DNA of 41,251 nucleotides from an uncultured Rhodospirillaceae bacterium (GTDB taxonomy: Bacteria; Pseudomonadota; Alphaproteobacteria; UBA8366; GCA-2717185). Numbering within the stretch: position 1 is the stretch's first letter; every line of letters starts with the position of its first letter. The notes under the pieces are model-generated. The model ran no database searches. It was not told the DNA's origin and saw nothing but the letters and a program-made list of their open reading frames with translations. The translations under genes were made by a program, and so were the position numbers. Shown here one piece after another: positions 41,012-41,251 of this stretch. Where the stretch lies: positions 1-41,251 of the forward strand of contig CAJWOT010000008.1 of the NCBI GenBank assembly GCA_913044215.1. Reading direction: 5' to 3'.

Positions 41012-41251
41012 TCAGTTTGCCGTCAGCAGGTCGTAAGCGAGTTTCGCCGCGGCGACGTCCATGATCGCGATACCGATGGAATTGTAGATCACTGTGGCCC
41101 CTGCCGGGACCGTCTTGGTCCCCGCGTAGATTTCACCGACTTCTGCGAAGATATCGCATCCCGAGGCGCGGATATCGCCCGCCTGGTCACGCGCCGGGTC
41201 AACCGATTCGACCAACACGCAGTTGGCCATGGCGGCATCGTCCAATTCACA
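41012..41251 (-). CDS. Ornithine cyclodeaminase / mu-crystallin-family protein, 5' part outside window
   Basis: Only the last 79 residues are present; the frame is open at the right edge. ELDDAAMANC, the segment around RDQAGDI, EVGEIYAGTKTVP and the ending YNSIGIAIMDVAAAKLAYDL match the C-terminus of ornithine cyclodeaminase-like NAD(P)-dependent dehydrogenases, which include alanine dehydrogenase and imine reductases as well as ornithine cyclodeaminase. It is followed at 25 nt by the CoA-transferase on the same strand, so they probably share an operon. The substrate cannot be given. Confidence 0.85.
   Translation of the reverse strand, partial: CELDDAAMANCVLVESVDPARDQAGDIRASGCDIFAEVGEIYAGTKTVPAGATVIYNSIGIAIMDVAAAKLAYDLLTAN

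Noticed and set aside
1-41251. Mobile elements, CRISPR arrays, tRNA or rRNA genes
   Set aside because: No transposase or integrase motif, no regularly spaced repeats and no tRNA or rRNA-like sequence found by reading both strands.

Overview
The window reads as a chromosomal segment of a high-GC Alphaproteobacterium. The codon use, dense gene packing and the characteristic CCCGGATCAAGTCCGGG-type palindromes suggest a Rhodospirillales-like, possibly marine, organism; this is inference, because no rRNA or marker gene is present. Almost every gene is a catabolic or accessory enzyme. I see no tRNA, rRNA, CRISPR array, transposase or phage gene. The genes fall into small, tightly overlapping operons separated by divergent promoters.

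Layout. (1) 1-5104, minus strand: an orphan molybdenum-hydroxylase large subunit, an XRE regulator and a dihydroorotate-dehydrogenase-like flavoprotein pair (electron-transfer plus catalytic subunit; the catalytic subunit runs off the left edge). (2) 5222-7678, minus: a 4,5-dihydroxyphthalate-decarboxylase-like binding-fold protein, a 2-hydroxychromene-2-carboxylate isomerase-like protein and an LLM flavin oxidoreductase. (3) 7789-11095, plus: amidohydrolase/decarboxylase, Fe(II)/2-oxoglutarate dioxygenase and an enolase-superfamily enzyme. (4) 11075-12740: decayed DNA. The 3' halves of a divergent ArsR/MFS pair remain, followed by a Tat-exported agmatine deiminase broken by one frameshift. 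(5) 12823-16306: M20 peptidase, class III aminotransferase, carboxymuconolactone-decarboxylase-family protein, DUF952 protein. (6) 16303-21387, minus: a six-gene overlapping operon (thiolase-like, DUF35, amidohydrolase, SDR, PhyH oxygenase, DMSP-lyase-type cupin). (7) 21465-26305: PiT phosphate transporter, Nudix protein, and a cyclic-nucleotide-binding protein fused in frame to an SDR. (8) 26429-32944, plus: SDR, a complete three-subunit molybdenum hydroxylase (FAD, 2Fe-2S, Mo), a binding-fold protein, DUF2848 and a cupin. (9) 32948-41251: flavin reductase with a divergent FADH2-dependent monooxygenase and a second LLM oxidoreductase, a Rieske oxygenase, a small secreted protein, then enoyl-CoA hydratase, a PxpA-like protein, a class III CoA-transferase and an ornithine-cyclodeaminase-family protein cut by the right edge.

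The recurring theme is oxidation of aromatic, N-heterocyclic or acyl-CoA substrates: two molybdenum hydroxylases, two LLM enzymes, two Fe/2OG-type oxygenases, one Rieske oxygenase and one two-component monooxygenase. No substrate can be assigned from sequence alone. The best candidates for something undescribed are the six-gene operon at 16303-21387 and the molybdenum-hydroxylase operon at 26429-32944. The most concrete structural oddities are the CNB-SDR fusion with its own internal ribosome binding site, the ArsR/MFS deletion scar and the frameshifted exported agmatine deiminase.
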